A stretch of 64,000 nt of DNA. It comes from Pseudonocardia asaccharolytica DSM 44247 = NBRC 16224 (GTDB lineage Bacteria > Actinomycetota > Actinomycetes > Mycobacteriales > Pseudonocardiaceae). The notes under the pieces were generated by a model. That model did not search any database, was not told the DNA's origin, and saw nothing but the letters and a program-made list of their open reading frames with translations. This document shows positions 6,384-15,555 of this stretch, piece by piece (the stretch's first letter is position 1; every line of letters begins with the position of its first letter). Position numbers and translations under genes: made by a program. Location: assembly GCF_000423625.1 (NCBI RefSeq), contig NZ_AUII01000024.1, positions 1 to 64,000 of the forward strand, given 5' to 3'.

Positions 6384-8717
6384 ATGATCCTGCTGACCCG
6401 CATCGAGGTCACCAACATCCGGTCGATCACGCACGGCGTCATCGAGCCGTTGCCCGACGGCATCACTGCGCTGGTCGGCGTGATCGGGACGGGCAAGAGC
6501 ACGTTCCTCGAGGCGGTGCGCTGGGCGTTGTACGGCGAGGTGCCCGGTGGCCTGCGGCAGGCCGAGATGCGTCGCCGCGGCGCGGACGGCCGGCGGTGCG
6601 AGGCGGCGGTGGACTTCATCGTCAGCGGCACCGCGTTCCGTGCTGTCCGGGGCCTGCGACAGAAGACAGCCAAGGGACGGGTCATCGAGACCGCCTACGC
6701 CGAGCTGTTCATCGACGGTGCCCGGCAGCCCCAGATCACCCCGACCAAGCTCACCGAGAAGGTGGTCGGGATCAGTGGGCTCACCGGTCGGGCCTTCAGC
6801 GGCGCGTTCTTCATCCCGCAGAACCGGCTGCCGACCCTCGCCCAGGGAACTCCCGGCGAGATCCAGCAGGTCTTCGAGGAGCAGACCGGCCTGACCCCGT
6901 TGACGCGCCGGGTGGAGGCGGCCCACCGGGACGCCGGTCAGGCGGCGGCGACAGCGGAGGCACTCCCCGGCTCGGCGGAGGAGGTGAAGACCGCCCAGGA
7001 GGCACTGGAGATCGCCCGGGCCGAGGAGCGGGGCGCCCAGCAGCGGTTCGCGACCGCGAAGGCGGGCGCGGACGCCTCGCGGCGCGCGCTCACCGCGGCC
7101 CAGGCCGTCCACGGCCTGCTCACCGACCGGCGGTCGGCCGCCGAGCAGGCCCGCCTGGACGCCGCCCGCGCCGAAACCCGCGTCGCGGGTCTCGCCGAGA
7201 CCATCCGTGAACTCGTCGAGCAGGCCCGGGACCTCCCGGCCGGCGACGGCCGGGACGCCCGCCGTCGCCTGGCCGAACTGCGGACCGCGCGGCAGGCAGC
7301 CGACCATGCCGGACACACCATGGAGTCGGCGTCCGCGTCGGTGTCCGAGGCCCGGCGGCGGCTGCGCGACGCCCGCGGCCAGCTCGAGCGGTTGCCCGTC
7401 GACCTGGAGGAACGCCTGGATGCCGCCAGAAGGGCGCAGACCGATGCCGAGCATCGAGTGGGGAGACTGCGCGGTGAGTACACCCGGCTGAACCAGGCCG
7501 TGCAGGCCCTGCGGTCCGCCGGCGCGCGCGCGGCCCGCTGTCCCACCTGTGGCCAGGAGGTCGCCCACCTGGCCGAGTTGCTCACCGGCCTTGCCGAACA
7601 GGCGGCGCAGTGCGAGACGGACGGTCACCAGGCGGCCCGCAGCGCCCACGCCGCGGCCGCACAGAACGCGGAGCTCGCGGCCGCGCTCCGTCGGCAGGAG
7701 GCCGCCCGCACCGCACTCCGGCAGGCCCGAGACGAGGTGCGCGACGCCGTCCGGGCGCGGCGCACCGCCGCCGGGCGGGCGAGGGTCACCCTGGACGAGC
7801 TCGCGACGCTGCTGCAGGTGGCGGGGGAGGGCGCGCGGGTCATGGCTGCGGCCGAGGCGGCCGAGGACGCCGCGGCCCGGGAGGTCAGTGCGGTGCGCTA
7901 TGCCGAGCAGCTCCGAACCCGGCTGGTCAGGGCGCGCGGCGACCACGCGGCGGCTCAGGCCGCGCTCGCCGAGCTCCACACCCGGGCGGCCGACGTCACC
8001 ACCGTCGAAGAGCTGGACAACGCCGCCGCGGCGCTGGCCGCGGCCCGTGCGGACTGGGAGGCCGACAGCGCCCGGTGCGCGGAGGCCGCGACGAGGGCCG
8101 AGGTTCTCGCCGAACGCTGCCGGGTGCTGGAGGCGGCCCGCGACGGCGAGCAGCGGCTGCTCGAGGCCAAGCTGGACGCGCTGGGCAGGGCGGAGATCCT
8201 CCGGCACGCGGCCCGCATGCTGGCCGGGCTGCGCCGCGACCTGCTGGCCGAGTACACGGCCACCGTGTCGGAGGCGGCGACGGACCTGCTGCGGCAGATC
8301 GGCGGCGAGCACACCGCCTTCCACATCGACGAGCGGTTCGCCCCCGAGGTCGTCCTCGCCGACGGCACCCGGCGGCCGTTGCGAATGTTGTCCGGTGGGG
8401 AACAGGCCCGCAGCGCCCTGTGCTTCTGCCTCGGGATCTCCGCCCAGATCACCGGCGGCAGCCGCACCGGAACGATCAGCGCCGACGAGATCACGGCCGC
8501 CTACGACGACGAGACCCGCCAGGCCATCGTCGACCTGCTGCGCGACCTCGGGTGGCCGTTGCTGATCATCGCTCACAGCCCGGAGATCGTCGAGATCGCC
8601 AATCGCGTCGTCCGGCTCGGCAAACCCGACGAGGCCACCGGCACCCGCGTCCTGTCCGGGGCCCCGGACGAACCGACACCGGGGGAACTGGCCGACCTGC
8701 TGCCCCGCCCAGAATGA
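6384..8717 (+). CDS. SbcC/Rad50-like SMC-type ATPase
   Basis: The 777-residue product has the full Rad50 plan: N-terminal Walker A GVIGTGKST (32-40), two long Ala/Arg/Glu-rich coiled-coil arms around a zinc hook CPTC (386-389), then the ABC signature MLSGGEQ (668-674), a Walker B-like ADEITAAYDDE and an H-loop IIAHS. Typical SbcC is about 1,000 residues, so the arms are short. With the preceding phosphoesterase 40 bases upstream it would form an ATP-gated end-processing nuclease. Its stop lies inside a palindrome at 8708-8781, the likely operon terminator. An alternative is a structural or defence role as in other SMC-like mobile-element ATPases. Confidence 0.82.
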   Translation: MILLTRIEVTNIRSITHGVIEPLPDGITALVGVIGTGKSTFLEAVRWALYGEVPGGLRQAEMRRRGADGRRCEAAVDFIVSGTAFRAVRGLRQKTAKGRVIETAYAELFIDGARQPQITPTKLTEKVVGISGLTGRAFSGAFFIPQNRLPTLAQGTPGEIQQVFEEQTGLTPLTRRVEAAHRDAGQAAATAEALPGSAEEVKTAQEALEIARAEERGAQQRFATAKAGADASRRALTAAQAVHGLLTDRRSAAEQARLDAARAETRVAGLAETIRELVEQARDLPAGDGRDARRRLAELRTARQAADHAGHTMESASASVSEARRRLRDARGQLERLPVDLEERLDAARRAQTDAEHRVGRLRGEYTRLNQAVQALRSAGARAARCPTCGQEVAHLAELLTGLAEQAAQCETDGHQAARSAHAAAAQNAELAAALRRQEAARTALRQARDEVRDAVRARRTAAGRARVTLDELATLLQVAGEGARVMAAAEAAEDAAAREVSAVRYAEQLRTRLVRARGDHAAAQAALAELHTRAADVTTVEELDNAAAALAAARADWEADSARCAEAATRAEVLAERCRVLEAARDGEQRLLEAKLDALGRAEILRHAARMLAGLRRDLLAEYTATVSEAATDLLRQIGGEHTAFHIDERFAPEVVLADGTRRPLRMLSGGEQARSALCFCLGISAQITGGSRTGTISADEITAAYDDETRQAIVDLLRDLGWPLLIIAHSPEIVEIANRVVRLGKPDEATGTRVLSGAPDEPTPGELADLLPRPE

Positions 8718-8781
8718 TCGACGGTCGGGAGCCGGGAACCGCGTTTGCCGCGGCCGGCGATGCCCAATCCTTGATCATGGG
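8708..8781. terminator. Imperfect palindrome, GTGATCAACGG family, copy 2
   Basis: TGATCGACGGTCGGGAGCC (8715-8733) and CCCAATCCTTGATCATGGG (8763-8781) each match the corresponding arm of the 1669-1739 palindrome at 16 of 19 positions. The left arm contains the stop codon of the SMC-type gene. Likely the 3' terminator of the recombination operon. The remaining 176 bases to the YoeB gene hold nothing I can support. Confidence 0.5.
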
Positions 8782-8957
8782 TGGTGGAGGTGGCCCCCGG
8801 CTCGATCCGCACCGTCGCGGTGTCGGCTGCTGCGAGCACGTGGAAGCGGTCGGTGAGGGCGCCGGTGCGGGTGTCCCGATCCCGGGGCTGTCCCATGATC
8901 CCGTCCGGCCTGCTGGCCGCTCACCGCGGGCGTGGTCGACGGGGCCCGGGGGGCAGG

Positions 8958-9218
8958 TCAGTCGCCGTAGTGGTAATGGGCTTGCAGGATCACGATGTCG
9001 TCGGCCTCGACGAGGTAGACCAGTCGATGTTCCTCGCTGATGCGGCGTGACCAACTGCCGGCGAAAGCGTGGCGCAGAGGCTCGGGCTTGCCGATGCCCT
9101 CGAACGGGTCGCGGAGGATGTCCTCGATGAGCCGGTTGATGCGCTTGACGGTAACGCGGTCGGTGGCCACCCAGTGCTGGTAGTCCTCCCACCCGTGGGG
9201 AGTGAAGACCAGCCTCAC
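8958..9218 (-). CDS. yoeB: YoeB-family mRNA-cleaving toxin
   Basis: The 86-residue protein matches the YoeB/Txe family along its length: FTPHGWEDYQHWVATDR at the start, the central INRLIEDILRDPFEGIGKPE motif, then SRRISEEHRLVYLV and the C-terminal HYHYGD with the catalytic-type His-Tyr pair. YoeB toxins bind the ribosome and cleave mRNA at the A site (family knowledge). The GTG start at 9218 overlaps the antitoxin stop (GTGA), so the toxin is made only when the antitoxin is translated. Confidence 0.93.
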   Translation of the reverse strand: MRLVFTPHGWEDYQHWVATDRVTVKRINRLIEDILRDPFEGIGKPEPLRHAFAGSWSRRISEEHRLVYLVEADDIVILQAHYHYGD

Positions 9219-9460
9219 CGCGTCAGTGGACGCTCGTCGCGTTCGCCCCGGTGTGCCTGGGCCAGGCTCTCGAGCAGACGACGCGCATTCGCCGGGGAGC
9301 GCAGCAGGTGCGCGGTCTCCTCCAATGCCTCGTAGTCCGCGCGGGACATCAAGACCGCATCGCCGCGGCGAGAGTTGATCTCCACGGGCGTACGGTCGTT
9401 GTTGACCTGTTCGATGAGCGGAAAGAGGTTCTTGCGTGCTTCGGACGCGGTGATCGCCAT
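9215..9460 (-). CDS. yefM: YefM/Phd-family antitoxin
   Basis: ATG 9460 lies 8 bases after GGAGGGG and gives 81 residues. The N-terminal Phd/YefM fold is clear: MAITASEARKNLFPLIEQVN, then RTPVEINSRRGDAVLMSRAD. The C-terminal LLRSPANARRLLESLAQAH is the usual toxin-wrapping region. It neutralises the overlapping YoeB toxin and, by family precedent, represses its own promoter; a perfect palindrome at 9476-9495 immediately upstream is a fitting operator. Confidence 0.93.
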   Translation of the reverse strand: MAITASEARKNLFPLIEQVNNDRTPVEINSRRGDAVLMSRADYEALEETAHLLRSPANARRLLESLAQAHRGERDERPLTR

Positions 9461-9475
9461 CGTGACCCCTCCAAG

Positions 9476-9495
9476 TGGTACAAAATATCGTACCA
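9476..9495. promoter_or_regulatory. Candidate YefM-YoeB operator
   Basis: TGGTAC (9476-9481) and GTACCA (9490-9495) form a perfect inverted repeat around an AT-rich 8-base centre (AAAATATC), 16 bases upstream of the antitoxin start. The position over the presumed promoter and the GTAC core agree with YefM-YoeB autoregulation sites in other bacteria. Confidence 0.65.
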
Positions 9496-9499
9496 GTTG

Positions 9500-10275
9500 A
9501 TGTGGGTCAGTGTCGGCCAGGGCGTCCCACCGTCGGGGTCGAACGCGGGCTCGGCCGGGTCGAGACGCGGACCTGGTACTCGACGATCCGAGCTTGGCCA
9601 ACGCGTCGAGGGCCTCGTCCGCGGCGCAGCAGCGCGCGGTCCCGGTCGGTCTCGGCGATCCCCTCCACGTACCGGGCCCTGGCGAGGTAGGCCGACCGGC
9701 CGCAGCGCTCCAGCTCGGCGGCGGGCGGCGCCGATGCGGCTGGTACACCTCCAGCAACCAGGTCATCAACCTGCCCGGTGGCGGCTCCGCGAGGGCCGCT
9801 TCGGCCAGTGCCCGCAGCGCAGCGGCGTCGAGGGCGGGCAGGGCAGCCGGCGCAGCAGCCCGTTCCGACCCGGCGCAGAGCGCCGCGATCTCACCGCGCG
9901 GCAGCACCCGCAGGTGCCGCTCCAACGCCGCGGCCCACAAACCGAACGCCGAGCTGACGCCCAGTGGGTAGGCGCGGGCCGACAGCACGGTCCACCCCGG
10001 ATCCGTGAGCAGCTCCCTGGCGAGACGGGTTTGCCCACCCCGGCGTCGGCGGCGATCAGGACGCAGCGGCACGTGCCGTCGCGCGTGCGCGCGGCCTCGG
10101 CGCGCAGGGCCGCCAGCTTCTCGGTGCGCCCGACGAGCGGCGGGCCGGGCTGCGTCGCGTCGGCACCCTCGGTCCGATCCGGCGGGTCGACACGCTCCGG
10201 GGATGAGGCCGGTCCGGCGGGGCGGTGCGGTGGATCGTTTCGGCCGATGATCGCCTGGCGTGAGCCGCCTGACAC
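9500..10275 (-). pseudogene. Decayed LuxR-type ATPase regulator
   Basis: Minus-strand reading gives the start of a large AAA/MalT-like regulator: PPLVGRTEKLAALRAEAART, then VLIAADAGVGK. In the middle of the Walker A motif (about 10028-10033) the frame shifts by one base, and coding continues as TRLARELLTDPGWTVLSARA, then SSAFGLWAAALERHLRVLPR and LMTWLLEVYQ. A second shift follows near 9740, after which only scraps (YLARARYVEGIAETDRDRAL, DEALDALAKLG) remain. The central region and the C-terminal LuxR helix-turn-helix of this normally about 900-residue family are missing. The gene is dead and probably a deletion remnant next to the toxin-antitoxin pair. Confidence 0.7.
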
Positions 10276-10411
10276 AGGTCGTGTCGGCGTGCGGCGCCCG
10301 ACCTAGACTCGGCAGGATTCCCACGGGCCGGACAACTCCCGCCCGCGGCGACCATGCAGGAGAGGCGCCCGTCGCGGCCGTGCAGGCGGTGGCGGCCGGT
10401 GAGGAGCACGG

Positions 10412-12328
10412 ATGAATACCCCGCAGGTGGACACCGACGCGCTGGACCGGGCCGTCCCGGACGAACCGGACGAGCTGGTGCTCGCCGCGGAGTTCCCCGC
10501 GGCCACCCGGGAGCAGTGGGTCGAGCTCGTCGACGGGGTCGTGCGCAAGACCGGTCGCATCGCCGCCGACGCCCCCGCCGGTGCCGGCGCGGAGAAGATC
10601 GGCTGGAGCACCCCGGACGGCGTCCGGGTCCAGCCCCTCTACACCGGGCAAGACCTCGCCGAGAACCTGCCGATCGGCGTCCCGGGGGCGCTCCCGTTCG
10701 TCCGCGGCTCCCGCGCCGGAGGGCCCGTCCCGGATGGCTGGGACGTCCGGCAGCGGCACGCCGACCCGGACCCGCAGGCCGCGAGGAACGCGATCGCGGC
10801 CGACCTGGAGAACGGCGTGACCTCGCTGTGGCTCGCGGTCGGGGAACACGGCACCGCCGTCGCCGACCTGTCCGCCGTGCTCGCCGATGTGCTGCTCGAC
10901 CTCGCCCCCGTCGTGCTCGACGCGGGCGCGCAGGCACCGGCCGCCGCCGAGGCGTTCCTCGCACTGGCCGCGCAGCGCGACGCGCCCGCCGCCGGCCTGC
11001 GCGGCAACCTCGGCCTCGATCCGATCGGGCTGCGCGCCCGGACCGGCTCCGGGCCCGCCGTGGAATCGGTCGCCGACCTCGCGCGCCGGGTCGCCGAACG
11101 GTTCCCGGTGCTGCGCGCGATCGTCGTCGATGCCCTTGCGGTGCACGGCGCCGGCAGCTCCGATGCCCAGGAGCTGGGCTTCTCCCTCGCCGCCGGGGTC
11201 GCCTACCTGCGCGCGCTCACCGCCGCGGGGCTCGACGTCGCCGCGGCCGCCCGGCTGGTGGAGTTCCGCTACGCGGCCACCGGCGAGCAGTTCGCGACGA
11301 TCGCGAAGCTGCGCGCCGCGCGCCGGCTGTGGGGTCGCGTTCTGGAAGCCTCCGGTGCGGACGGCCCCGGCCAGGCCCAGCACGCCGTCAGCTCGCCGGT
11401 GATGCAGAGCCGCCGCGATCCGTGGGTGAACCTGCTGCGCGGCACCGTGGCCGGGTTCGCGGCCGGCGTCGGCGGCGCCGACGCGGTGACCGTCGCGCCG
11501 TTCGACGCCGCGATCGGGGTGTCCGAGCCGTTCTCCCGGCGCATCGCGCGCAACACCCAGGCCCTGCTCATCGAGGAGTCGCATCTGGCCAGGGTGATCG
11601 ACCCGGCCGGCGGCTCCTGGTATGTCGAGCATCTCACCGACGACCTGGCCAGGGCGGGATGGGCGTTCTTCCAGGAGATCGAGGCCGCGGGCGGCGCGGT
11701 CGCCGCGCTGGACTCCGGGCTGGTCGCCGATCGGGTCGCCGCCGTGCGCGAGCAGCGGCAGCGGGCGGTCGCGAAGCGGACCGTCCCGCTCACCGGGGTC
11801 AGCGAGTTCCCGGACCTCGACGAGCGGCCGGTCGCGCGTCGCCCGCTCCCGCGGCCCGCGGCCCACGAAGCAGTTCACGGCGGCCTGCCGACGTTCCGGC
11901 TGGCCGAGCCGTTCGAGGCCTACCGGGACCGATCCGATGAGATCCTGGCCCGGACCGGGACCCGGCCGACGGCGTTCCTGGCCACCCTCGGTCCGCTCGC
12001 CGCCTACACCGCGCGCGCCGGATTCGCCCGCAACCTGCTACAGGCGGGCGGCATCGCGGCACCCGATGCCGGCCCCACCGAGACCCCCGAGGACGTGGTG
12101 GCGGCCTTCACCGAGGCGGGTACCCCCGTTGCGGTGCTGTGTTCCACCGACGCCCTCTACGCCGAGCGCGCCGCGCTCACCGCGGCGGCCCTGCGCGCGG
12201 CCGGGGCGACGGCCGTGCTGCTCGCCGGCCGCGCCGAGGTTCCCGGGGTCGACGGATATCTCTACGCAGGCTGTGACGCGCTGGGCGCGATCGAGGACGT
12301 GTACGGCGCTCTGGAGGGTGCGAAGTGA
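10412..12328 (+). CDS. mutA: Methylmalonyl-CoA mutase small (beta) subunit
   Basis: The 638-residue product is the catalytically inactive partner of heterodimeric methylmalonyl-CoA mutase, which interconverts methylmalonyl-CoA and succinyl-CoA in propionate metabolism. The TIM-barrel part shows W-S-T-P-D-G-V-x-V-x-P-L-Y, then [40 protein letters not shown] and [18 protein letters not shown] Rossmann-like C-terminal domain ([17 protein letters not shown]) lacks the D-x-H-x-x-G cobalamin motif, as expected for this subunit. ATG 10412 follows a GGTGAGGAG stretch. The stop overlaps the mutB start (GTGA), so the subunits are translationally coupled. Confidence 0.93.
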   Translation: MNTPQVDTDALDRAVPDEPDELVLAAEFPAATREQWVELVDGVVRKTGRIAADAPAGAGAEKIGWSTPDGVRVQPLYTGQDLAENLPIGVPGALPFVRGSRAGGPVPDGWDVRQRHADPDPQAARNAIAADLENGVTSLWLAVGEHGTAVADLSAVLADVLLDLAPVVLDAGAQAPAAAEAFLALAAQRDAPAAGLRGNLGLDPIGLRARTGSGPAVESVADLARRVAERFPVLRAIVVDALAVHGAGSSDAQELGFSLAAGVAYLRALTAAGLDVAAAARLVEFRYAATGEQFATIAKLRAARRLWGRVLEASGADGPGQAQHAVSSPVMQSRRDPWVNLLRGTVAGFAAGVGGADAVTVAPFDAAIGVSEPFSRRIARNTQALLIEESHLARVIDPAGGSWYVEHLTDDLARAGWAFFQEIEAAGGAVAALDSGLVADRVAAVREQRQRAVAKRTVPLTGVSEFPDLDERPVARRPLPRPAAHEAVHGGLPTFRLAEPFEAYRDRSDEILARTGTRPTAFLATLGPLAAYTARAGFARNLLQAGGIAAPDAGPTETPEDVVAAFTEAGTPVAVLCSTDALYAERAALTAAALRAAGATAVLLAGRAEVPGVDGYLYAGCDALGAIEDVYGALEGAK

Positions 12329-14529
12329 CGATTCCCGACTTCACGACGGTTTCGCTGGAGCCCGAGCCGCAGGCCGACAAGGCCGCCGACTGGACGGCCG
12401 CGCTCGCCGGCGCCCCGGCGCCGCAGCCGTGGGAGTCGCCGGAGGGCATCGCGGTCAAGCCGCTCTACACCGCGTCCGACCTCGAGGGCCTCGACTTCCT
12501 GCAGACCTACCCGGGCATCCCCCCGTACCTGCGCGGGCCGTACCCCACCATGTACGTCACCCAGCCCTGGACGATCCGCCAGTACGCCGGGTTCTCCACG
12601 GCGGCCGAGTCCAACGCCTTCTACCGGCGTAACCTCGCCGCCGGCCAGAAGGGCCTTTCGATCGCGTTCGACCTGGCCACCCACCGCGGCTACGACTCCG
12701 ACCACCCGCGGGTGGCCGGTGACGTCGGGATGGCGGGCGTGGCGATCGACTCGATCTACGACATGCGCCAGCTGTTCGACGGCATCCCGCTGGACCGCAT
12801 GTCGGTCTCGATGACCATGAACGGCGCCGTGCTGCCGGTGCTGGCGCTCTACATCGTGGCGGCCGAGGAGCAGGGGGTCGCGCCCGAGCAGCTCGCCGGG
12901 ACCATCCAGAACGACATCCTCAAGGAGTTCATGGTCCGCAACACCTACATCTATCCGCCGCGGCCCTCGATGCAGATCATCTCCGATATTTTCGGCTACA
13001 CATCGGAGAGGATGCCCAAGTTCAACTCGATCTCGATCTCGGGCTACCACATCCAGGAGGCCGGGGCGACCAACGATCTCGAGCTCGCCTACACCCTTGC
13101 CGACGGCGTGGAGTACCTGCGGGCCGGGATCGGCGCGGGGCTGGACATCGACCGGTTCGCTCCGCGGCTGAGCTTCTTCTGGGCGATCGGGATGAACTTC
13201 TTCATGGAGGTCGCCAAGCTGCGGGCGGCGCGGCTGCTGTGGTCGAAGCTGGTCAACCAGTTCTCCCCGCGGAACCCGAAGTCGCTGTCCCTGCGGACGC
13301 ACAGCCAGACCTCGGGCTGGTCGCTCACCGCCCAGGACGTCTACAACAACGTCGTGCGCACCTGCATCGAGGCGATGGCCGCCACCCAGGGCCACACCCA
13401 GTCGCTGCACACCAACGCGCTCGACGAGGCGCTCGCGCTGCCGACGGACTTCTCCGCGCGGATCGCCCGCAACACCCAGCTGCTGCTGGCCCAGGAGTCG
13501 GGCACGACGAAGGTCATCGACCCGTGGGGCGGCAGCTACTACGTCGAGCGGCTGACCTACGACCTGGCCCGCCGCGCCTGGGCACATATCCAGGAGGTCG
13601 AGAAGGCCGGCGGGATGGCCCAGGCCATCGACGCCGGCATCCCGAAGCTGCGCGTCGAGGAGGCCGCGGCACGCACCCAGGCCCGCATCGACTCCGGGCG
13701 CCAGCCGGTGATCGGGGTCAACAAGTACGTCGTCGGCGACGGGGACGCCGACGAGCACCTCGAGGTGCTCAAGGTCGACAACGCCGGGGTGCGCCGCGAG
13801 CAGCTGGAGAAGCTGGAGCGGTTGCGCGCCGAGCGCGACGACCGTGCCGTCGACGCCTCGCTCACGGCACTCACCAACGCGGCCGCGGCCGCCGCGGAGG
13901 GCACCCGGCGCGGATTCGACCAGAACCTGCTGGCGCTGGCCGTGGACGCGGCGCGGGCGAAGGCCACCGTCGGGGAGATCTCCGACGCGCTGGAGAAGGT
14001 CTTCGGCCGCCACTCCGGACAGATCAGGATCATCTCTGGCGTGTATTCGCAGGAGGCCGGGAAGAACCCGGTGATCAGCCGCGCCCGCGAGCTCGTGAGC
14101 GAGTTCGCCGCCGAGGAGGGGCGCCAGCCGCGCATCCTCGTCGCGAAGATGGGCCAGGACGGCCACGACCGCGGCCAGAAGGTGATCGCCACGGCGTTCG
14201 CCGATCTCGGCTTCGACGTCGACGTCGGCCCGCTGTTCCAGACCCCCGCCGAGGTCGCGCGCCAGGCCGTCGAGGCCGACGTGCACGTCGTCGGGGTGAA
14301 TTCGCTCGCCGCCGGGCACCTCACGCTGGTGCCCGAGCTGCGCGACGAGCTGGCGCGGCTCGGCAGGCCCGACATCATGGTCGTCGTCGGCGGCGTCATC
14401 CCGCCGGGTGACGTGCCGGAGCTGCTGGAGATGGGGGCCGCGGCTGTCTTCGGGCCGGGGACGGTGATCGCCGAGGCGGCCGTGGACCTGCTCGGGAAGC
14501 TGTCGGCCGCGCTGCACGCCGAGCACTGA
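12325..14529 (+). CDS. mutB: Methylmalonyl-CoA mutase large (alpha) subunit
   Basis: The 734-residue catalytic subunit carries the substrate barrel ([40 protein letters not shown]) and a C-terminal cobalamin-binding domain with D612-G613-H614-D-R-G, the base-off histidine motif. A Tyr in PTMY is the residue typical of methylmalonyl-CoA specificity; 2-hydroxyisobutyryl-CoA mutases have Ile there. GTG 12325 overlaps the mutA stop and the stop touches the meaB start. The enzyme would channel propionyl-CoA carbon, from odd-chain acids, branched amino acids or possibly the oxidation operon downstream, into the TCA cycle. Confidence 0.96.
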   Translation: MTIPDFTTVSLEPEPQADKAADWTAALAGAPAPQPWESPEGIAVKPLYTASDLEGLDFLQTYPGIPPYLRGPYPTMYVTQPWTIRQYAGFSTAAESNAFYRRNLAAGQKGLSIAFDLATHRGYDSDHPRVAGDVGMAGVAIDSIYDMRQLFDGIPLDRMSVSMTMNGAVLPVLALYIVAAEEQGVAPEQLAGTIQNDILKEFMVRNTYIYPPRPSMQIISDIFGYTSERMPKFNSISISGYHIQEAGATNDLELAYTLADGVEYLRAGIGAGLDIDRFAPRLSFFWAIGMNFFMEVAKLRAARLLWSKLVNQFSPRNPKSLSLRTHSQTSGWSLTAQDVYNNVVRTCIEAMAATQGHTQSLHTNALDEALALPTDFSARIARNTQLLLAQESGTTKVIDPWGGSYYVERLTYDLARRAWAHIQEVEKAGGMAQAIDAGIPKLRVEEAAARTQARIDSGRQPVIGVNKYVVGDGDADEHLEVLKVDNAGVRREQLEKLERLRAERDDRAVDASLTALTNAAAAAAEGTRRGFDQNLLALAVDAARAKATVGEISDALEKVFGRHSGQIRIISGVYSQEAGKNPVISRARELVSEFAAEEGRQPRILVAKMGQDGHDRGQKVIATAFADLGFDVDVGPLFQTPAEVARQAVEADVHVVGVNSLAAGHLTLVPELRDELARLGRPDIMVVVGGVIPPGDVPELLEMGAAAVFGPGTVIAEAAVDLLGKLSAALHAEH

Positions 14530-15509
14530 TGGCGCGGCGGATCGACGTCCCGGCGTTGGCCAAGGGGGTCCTCGACGGCAACCGGGCGGTGCTGGCCCGC
14601 GCGATCACGCTGGTGGAGTCGCACCGGGCCGATCACCGGCAGGCGGCGCAGCAGCTGCTGATGGAGCTGTTGCCGCACGCCGGGGCCGCCCAGCGGGTCG
14701 GGATCAGCGGGGTGCCGGGCGTCGGGAAGTCGACGTTCATCGAGGCGCTGGGTACCCGGCTCACGGGGGCCGGGCACGCGGTCGCGGTGCTGGCCGTCGA
14801 CCCGTCCTCGACCCGCACCCGTGGCTCGATCCTCGGCGACAAGACCCGGATGGCGAAGCTGGCATGCGACGAGAACGCGTTCGTCCGCCCGTCGCCCAGC
14901 GCCGGGACGCTGGGTGGGGTCGCCAGGGCGACCCGCGAGACGATCGTGCTGATGGAGGCCGCGGGCTACGACGTGGTGCTCGTCGAGACCGTCGGGGTCG
15001 GCCAGTCCGAGGTCACCGTGGCCGCGATGGTCGACACCTTTCTGATGCTGACGATCGCGCGCACCGGCGACTCGCTGCAGGGGATCAAGAAGGGCATTCT
15101 CGAGCTCGCCGACGTCATCGCGGTGAACAAGGCGGACGGCCCGCACGAGAAGGAGGCGCGCGCGGCCGCCCGGGAGCTGCGCTCCGCGCTGCGGCTGATG
15201 ACCCCGACCAGCGAGTCATGGTGGCCGCCGGTGCTGACCTGCAGCGCCCAGACCGGCGCCGGCCTCGACGAGGTCTGGGCGAGCATCGAGAAGCACCGGG
15301 CCACCCTCGAGCGGACCGGGGAGCTCGCGACCCGGCGGGCCGGCCAACAGGTCGAGTGGATGTGGGCGATGGTCCGCGACCAGCTCATGGACCGGCTGCA
15401 GTCGCACCCCGGCGTGGCCGGGAAGCTGCCCGGGCTGGAGCGCGACGTCCGCGACGGGCAGCTCACCCCGACCCTGGCCGCACAGACGATCATCGATACA
15501 TTGGGCTGA
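14529..15509 (+). CDS. meaB: MeaB/ArgK-family GTPase chaperone of methylmalonyl-CoA mutase
   Basis: The 326-residue protein has the G3E-type P-loop GVPGVGKST (61-69), the switch region VETVGVGQSEV and the base-recognition motif NKAD. MeaB binds methylmalonyl-CoA mutase, gates cofactor loading and protects it from inactivation (family knowledge). ATG 14529 overlaps the mutB stop by one base (TGATG). Older databases call it an arginine/ornithine transport kinase, which the context does not support. Confidence 0.95.
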   Translation: MARRIDVPALAKGVLDGNRAVLARAITLVESHRADHRQAAQQLLMELLPHAGAAQRVGISGVPGVGKSTFIEALGTRLTGAGHAVAVLAVDPSSTRTRGSILGDKTRMAKLACDENAFVRPSPSAGTLGGVARATRETIVLMEAAGYDVVLVETVGVGQSEVTVAAMVDTFLMLTIARTGDSLQGIKKGILELADVIAVNKADGPHEKEARAAARELRSALRLMTPTSESWWPPVLTCSAQTGAGLDEVWASIEKHRATLERTGELATRRAGQQVEWMWAMVRDQLMDRLQSHPGVAGKLPGLERDVRDGQLTPTLAAQTIIDTLG

Positions 15510-15555
15510 TGCCGGCGTTGGGCCGATCCGGTGGGAAAGGCGCATCCTGGAGGGG

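Noticed and set aside
4994-8576. Long minus-strand frames opposite the phosphoesterase and SMC-type genes
   Set aside because: Composition is the mirror of the coding strand, with no recognisable motifs or ribosome binding sites.
12325-14529. 2-hydroxyisobutyryl-CoA mutase in place of methylmalonyl-CoA mutase
   Set aside because: The substrate-pocket Tyr (PTMY) is present where hydroxyisobutyryl-CoA mutases have Ile, and the cobalamin domain is fused rather than separate.
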